Below, piece by piece: positions 59,250 to 64,000 of a stretch of DNA of 64,000 bases. Source of the DNA: Siphonodentalium dalli (lineage: Eukaryota > Mollusca > Scaphopoda > Gadilida > Siphonodentaliidae); the NCBI GenBank assembly GCA_032622095.1, contig CP136067.1:118967281-119031280 (forward strand), given 5' to 3'. A model generated the notes under the pieces. That model worked only from the letters and a program-made list of their open reading frames with translations, was not told the DNA's origin and searched no databases. Within the stretch, counting starts at the first letter, position 1. Each line of letters starts with the position of its first letter. The position numbers and the translations under genes are program-made.

Positions 59250-60110
59250 AAAAAAGAAGGCATAACTCTGGTAAAAATTGGCGGACGGAACTCAAATTTG
59301 AACTTGACCTGTGTTTTGGTGGGAGAAAGTAATATACCAAATTATCATTGAATCCGATAAGCTCTAGTAAAGTTATCATCCGGACAACAAATTTCAGGGA
59401 TTTTCTAAGTCAAATTACGTCAAATAAGGGGCATAACTCCGGTGACAATTGGCGGACGTAACCCAAATTCGAACTTGAGCTGTCTGTTTTCCTAATAAAC
59501 CCACATACCAAATTTGATTGAAATCGGTTCACTCTAACTAAAGTTATCATCCGGACAACAAATTTCAGGGATTTTCTTTAGAAGTCAAATTACGTCAAAA
59601 AAGGGGCCATAACTCTCGGATTAAAACGAAATTCGGACTTGAGCTGTATTTCGATATATGTAATCCACAAAAAAAATGGGTTTTGCGTATAAACATTCCA
59701 AAATCGAGTTATCATCCGGTCGAAAAATGGGCATAACTCTGCCAAAAATGGTCGGACAGAACCCAAGTTCGAACTTGAACTGTGTTTTGGTGGGAGAAAG
59801 TAATATACCAAATTTGGATTCATTCCGATAAACTATACTAAAGTTATCATCCTGACAACAAATTTCAAGGATTTTCTAAGTCAAAAAAACGTTAAATAAG
59901 GGGCATAACTCCGGTGAAAATTGGCGGGCGGAACCCAAATTCGAACTTGAACTTACATTTCGGCTAATAAACCCACATACCAAATTTTACTAATTTTGGT
60001 TCACTCTAACTAAAGTTATCATCCGGACAACAGGTTAACGGACGGACGGACGCCCACCCGGACGGACAGACCAATACTATAATACGGCCTTTTTTTTCAA
60101 AAGGGCGTAT
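59250..60110. repeat. ~170-bp tandem array with GGAC tail
   Basis: GGGGCATAACTCCGGTGA-type starts at about 59258, 59427, 59602, 59727 and 59898; each unit continues AATTGGCGGACG, GAACTTGA, CATACCAAATTT, AAAGTTATCATCCGGACAAC. Ends AACGGACGGACGGACGCCCA then ACGGCCTTTTTTTTCAAAAG. Confidence 0.85.
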
Positions 60111-60232
60111 AAAAAACAAACAAAACAATTAATTAATTGAAATTAATAAAGAGTGTTTTCATATATGTAATTAACAAAGAGTGTTTTCATATATGGAACT
60201 AATAAAGAGCGTTATTATTAATCCATGCACCT

Positions 60233-61602
60233 GAAAATGTAGTCCAAGTCTTCTTGTACTAAAACCAGCTAAGATATTGGGATGGCGATGCTGGTGTTTA
60301 GTCCAAGCCCGCTTGTATACCAATCCTATCACACGAGTTACGCCCACGATCTGTGGCGGGAATTTGTGGTGTATTTTACTCGATTTACCTAGCAAATCAA
60401 TACATGATGCTATATACATCGGAAAGGCTTACATCTTATGGTCATAATGGTGTATAATAATCTAACTTTAATGTTAAATTACACATAGAATATTCCGGTT
60501 GATTGCCACAAACATCGATTTGTTTCTCTGTTTGTTTACGTTTTAACCGAAAGCCGAAGTGGTCCGAATAAGTTCGGCATAATCCACTGTTTGTTCTGGG
60601 AATTCTACTTTCCGTTTCTATATATAGCGCGGGTTTTCCGAACAAAAATGGCGAAAACCGATCGCCCGAAAGTCCAGTTTTCTATGTGCTTTCAGAACAA
60701 TTCCCGCACTAAAAACTTAATGGAGGATCAGAACGGTAGTTTTGTTGACAATTTTCGCAAGCAACTTGTCAAAATTGGAGCAAATTAGAACTCTTGTGTC
60801 TGACTTGCCATGCGTGTGATTTTCATCCATGTGCATTTTGACTTTTGTGTTGATAAAATAATCGGAGAACCGAATCACACAGTTTCGAAATATAGTTCTT
60901 CCGTTTTAGTGGGACTTTTCAAACTTAAGGTTAAAAATTTATACAAATTTTGTTTGATTTTTTGTGTGCTTAACAAGAGCAGTATATTGCTCTGTTCGCT
61001 TAGTATATATCTTAATTTCGCCGAAGTCCACCAAATGTGGGAAATGTAGCACCATATTATTTATTCTAATACTCGTTGTGTTTACACTGTTTTAAACTTT
61101 GAGAGGGTTGTAATTCCCCGTAATTTATTTAATGTATTACATTTATATCTTCAATGTTTAATTAATCTATTTATTATTTTATTTATTGACACACATAATT
61201 ACGATTACAATGGAGAATTCTTCGTAATTTGCGTTGTTGTCCAAAATCTACGGAATATTTTCAACGGAAAATGCCGAACACAGTTCGCGAGGTCAACCGA
61301 GTTCGCATACTTTTAAAAAATTGTAAACATTGAGGTAAATGTCTCTTTTCGAATTAAATTACCGTTTTAAATTCACAACTGATGTGGGTTTCAGATAAAA
61401 TAGCATGTCTTCTGCGGAAAATATCCGTTTATTGTCGCAATTGTGATATTTTATTTCATATAATTGTGGTTTTATTTGAGCGGGTCACTAACGCTTAAGC
61501 CGTGTCATAAGCGAGCATATAGGGCGGTCTTGGACTAAACACCAGCATCGCCATCCCAATATCGTAGCTGGTTTTTAGTACAAGAAGACTTGGACTACTG
61601 AA
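60233..61602. repeat. Long-range inverted repeat, ~75-bp arms
   Basis: GTAGTCCAAGTCTTCTTGTA...GGGATGGCGATGCTGGTGTT (60239-60312) is complementary to 61528-61602. The ~1.2-kb interior includes repeats also seen at 6.0 and 8.4 kb (60390-60500, 60640-60780) and no recognised gene. Confidence 0.7.
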
Positions 61603-64000
61603 AATGGGGTTAATATTACCAATCGACACGAAAATATGACATTTAAACAGATAAGTTTCATTTTCGTCGGCACGCTGACAAAGTCCGAGGTGTGAATAAG
61701 GAATTAATTGTCGGTGGTATCGGCTGTCTGGGGGGTTTAACAATTAATCCCAACACACAATAATTCTTTCGCTACTAAAGTCTTTTTTGACCCAGTGTTT
61801 CCCATAAAAATGTCCATGAGTGCGCCATATACAACTGTTAGTCAATAGGGGGTCTGAATTCTGGCTACAATTAGACACAGGTGAGTTTTGTCATTCGCCA
61901 CGATGGCGTCACAACGTACAACTCGGAAGAGTGCATGACCGTTCACATCAAAACAAGAACGAAATGTTTAATTACAAATAAAAACAATTAAAATATTAAT
62001 AATTGTTACTAGTGTAAATACCCCTATCCAATTAATAAAATACAAGAATTCTACGTGAGACCTCCGTCTGAGGAAGAGATTTTGATGTTATACCACATTA
62101 TCTTGAACTCAACTGTTGAGACCTTACCAAGGAAACAGGGAATGACGCAACGCTTGTTTACTGTCTACAGATTTTTTATGTCGGCTTTTGATAAGAGGTC
62201 ATTGAGGTCACTGACTGACCTGATTATCAGTTTGAATCAGTTTGAATATTGGTGATTAGCGGTCACTACGTTGAATATAGTAGTTGTTAATTTGTGAACA
62301 ATGGGATGTTGTAATGGGTCTCGTCAGGTTATTTTACATAATTATTTAAATTCATTCATATATAATAACTGAAGCGTGGTGAATGCAGTAAACTGCGTAA
62401 TTAGGATACGAAGTAAACTGCGCAATTAGGGTACATGACGTTTCGTACCGTTGTCGTTTCGTCCCTCTCTGACAATTAGTGAATACTGGTCAATTGCCAT
62501 GACGCACGCTTTTTCCGTGTCTTTGTAATACCGACACCCAGTAATTCGGGGGTTTGTTACCTGGGACGGCTGTATTGACAGCATTTTAATAGAATTTGGG
62601 TTACTATTAACTTAATAACGGGAATAATAACTAGGGGCAACTTGGAATATTATATATATTTTTTTATTCATGATAAAAAATGTCGACACTTACCTCGAAA
62701 TCTCCCTCGGCAAAAAACAATGCCGACGCAAAATCGTAATCTCCTCGGCTTGTCATCGGCATTGCAGTGCCGAATGCCGATGGCTAATTGAGTATCAGCG
62801 TAATAGGAATTTACCGTACCAAATCAAAACTAAAAATATCGTATTTTCGGTAATGAAATTATTCATGCGTTGCCAACTTAACAAAAATCGATCGTCGCAC
62901 GTGTTATCCTCGAAACAACAACACAGGGACTAATCTAGGTTTTAAGTTTGGGCACCCTGTCAGTCCTAGGACGATATGCCGTAGGCATATCCCGATGGCC
63001 GCAGGCCAGAGGTGGGGGTGGGTTTGGGAGGCGGTGTCACCCTCCCATCAAAGGGGGGTCTGGGGGCACTCCCCCTTGAAATTTTTGAAAAACCAATGCC
63101 CTGAGAGTGAATCTGGGGCATTCTGAACCTTTATATTGTGCTATTCAGGTTGGTAAATTTAGTCATAATATAGACAATTTTTTTTTAATTGTTTGTGATT
63201 TTCTACTATCATACTCATTGATCTGATAGCTAAAAGTCATGACCAAACTTAATTTGTTTCTACTCTTAATCATTGTAAAACACGCGGAAATATTCTTTTG
63301 TTTATTAAAAGATTTGTTTCACTTTTAATGTTTCACCCTTTTTATACCAATATGTATATTTTCTTGAAATAAAAATATATATTCTACCTACCTGTACCCT
63401 GTGTTCAAATTGTGGATGAGAGTAGAAACTCTTACATCACTGGTTTTTTGGTCGCGGCATCTTGTTTAAATATTCGCGGAAATAAACTTCTGGTTAAACT
63501 TTATATCTCTTAGATTTAAATTCACGTTATGTTAAAAAACGTACCGCGTAATTACGTACCGCGATATGCTATCGTAAATTTAACCGTCGTGGAAATAACA
63601 TTTCAAGCGCTTTAAAGGTTTATTTGCACAAGTAACAGCAAGCACTCGATGTGGAGTTTTGGTAAGTATACCGTAAGATTGATCTATAAATGAAATTGTT
63701 TTAGATCTATACGGATCTTTGCGGATTTCAGTAGTTTCGTTTCAGCGCGTTCCGAATTTTAATTTATTTACCCAAACCGGAAGAGGAAGACATATGTTTT
63801 GATTCGTTCGCGAAACAACCGACTGACTTAATTTTTATGATTAAAATGGGTCGTTTTCCCTCGGTAGATCAAATTTGTTGATAAATAGCAATGTTTTCTT
63901 TCATTGTATAAGCGTTCAATTAACATTTCCATCGTATTAAAATTAGTTGGCAGTCTCTTTTTATCTAAAAATACCTGATTGACTGGGAAATGTTTTACAA
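61603..64000. other. No gene recognised; one GC-rich repeat-like patch
   Basis: Bases 62950-63110 are GC-rich with short palindromes (GCCGTAGGC, GGCCGCAGGCC) and GGGGGGTCTGGGGGCACTCC, a style I associate with dispersed invertebrate repeats. Consensus-like minus-strand donors near 62690 and 63395 were examined for ACVR2 exon 1 and rejected. Confidence 0.4.

Noticed and set aside
60380-60410. Minus-strand ATG...phase-1 donor encoding MYIASCIDLLG as possible ACVR2 exon 1
   Set aside because: Too short and weakly hydrophobic for a signal peptide, and it lies in a dispersed repeat also present near 6.0 kb.
62055-62255. 66-codon plus-strand frame (MRPPSEEEILML...)
   Set aside because: Looks protein-like but has no recognisable family, splice support or partner exons; too short to call.
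62694-62770. Minus-strand exon candidate with strong GAG|GTAAGT donor (MPMTSRGDYDF...)
   Set aside because: Phase 0 does not fit the ectodomain exon, and it lacks a signal-peptide core.
63610-63675. Plus-strand ATG TGG AGT TTT G|GTAAGT as a first exon
   Set aside because: Only four codons before the donor and no further coding sequence in the window.

Overview
The window is eukaryotic: AT-rich, spliced, mostly non-coding and crowded with short non-autonomous transposons and tandem repeats. It probably comes from a lophotrochozoan, most likely a bivalve mollusc. Tandem arrays built on phrases such as GGGGCATAACTC, ending in (GGAC)n tracts and a TAGCTC...GAGCTA hairpin, resemble the bivalve 'pearl'/Helitron-derived repeats. 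This is an inference from recalled patterns; no search was run.

One protein-coding gene can be supported: an activin receptor type-2 (TGF-beta family type II receptor serine/threonine kinase) on the minus strand. Five exons are visible, reading from high to low coordinates: 54706-54347 (extracellular domain), 49251-48521 (stalk, membrane segment, kinase N-lobe, HRD and DFG motifs), 47175-47037 (APE region), 40451-40321 (C-lobe) and 37893-37762 (C-terminus and stop). All splice sites are AG/GT, the phases match at every junction, and the joined product is about 496 residues. The first exon, with start codon and signal peptide, was not found and probably lies beyond base 64000.

Region 1-37.5 kb lies downstream of the gene and holds no recognisable gene. 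It contains: (A) ~215-bp, almost fully palindromic elements with TA duplications and CAGTAATGCC ends; (B, B2, C, G) several families with TTAACCCTT...AAGGGTTAA ends, many carrying the same ~67-bp hairpin; (D) hairpin elements built on CAGAATGAGGTCCCCAGAGG; minisatellites of 24, 39, ~57 and 71 bp; and a 2.6-kb domain of CTTAAG-centred palindromes. Some stretches look like an old duplication (27.5-29.4 kb against 32.2-34.3 kb).

Region 37.5-54.7 kb is the gene body. Its introns hold a 1.84-kb hAT-like element with an 8-bp target duplication, a tandem array with a three-unit higher-order period, a 3.5-kb inverted-repeat element rich in AACGCGGTCG, and MITEs within 25-45 bp of several splice sites. 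Region 54.7-64 kb is the 5' flank or first intron, with nested MITEs, two more tandem arrays and a long-range inverted repeat. Almost all other short open reading frames fall in these repeats and are not treated as genes.
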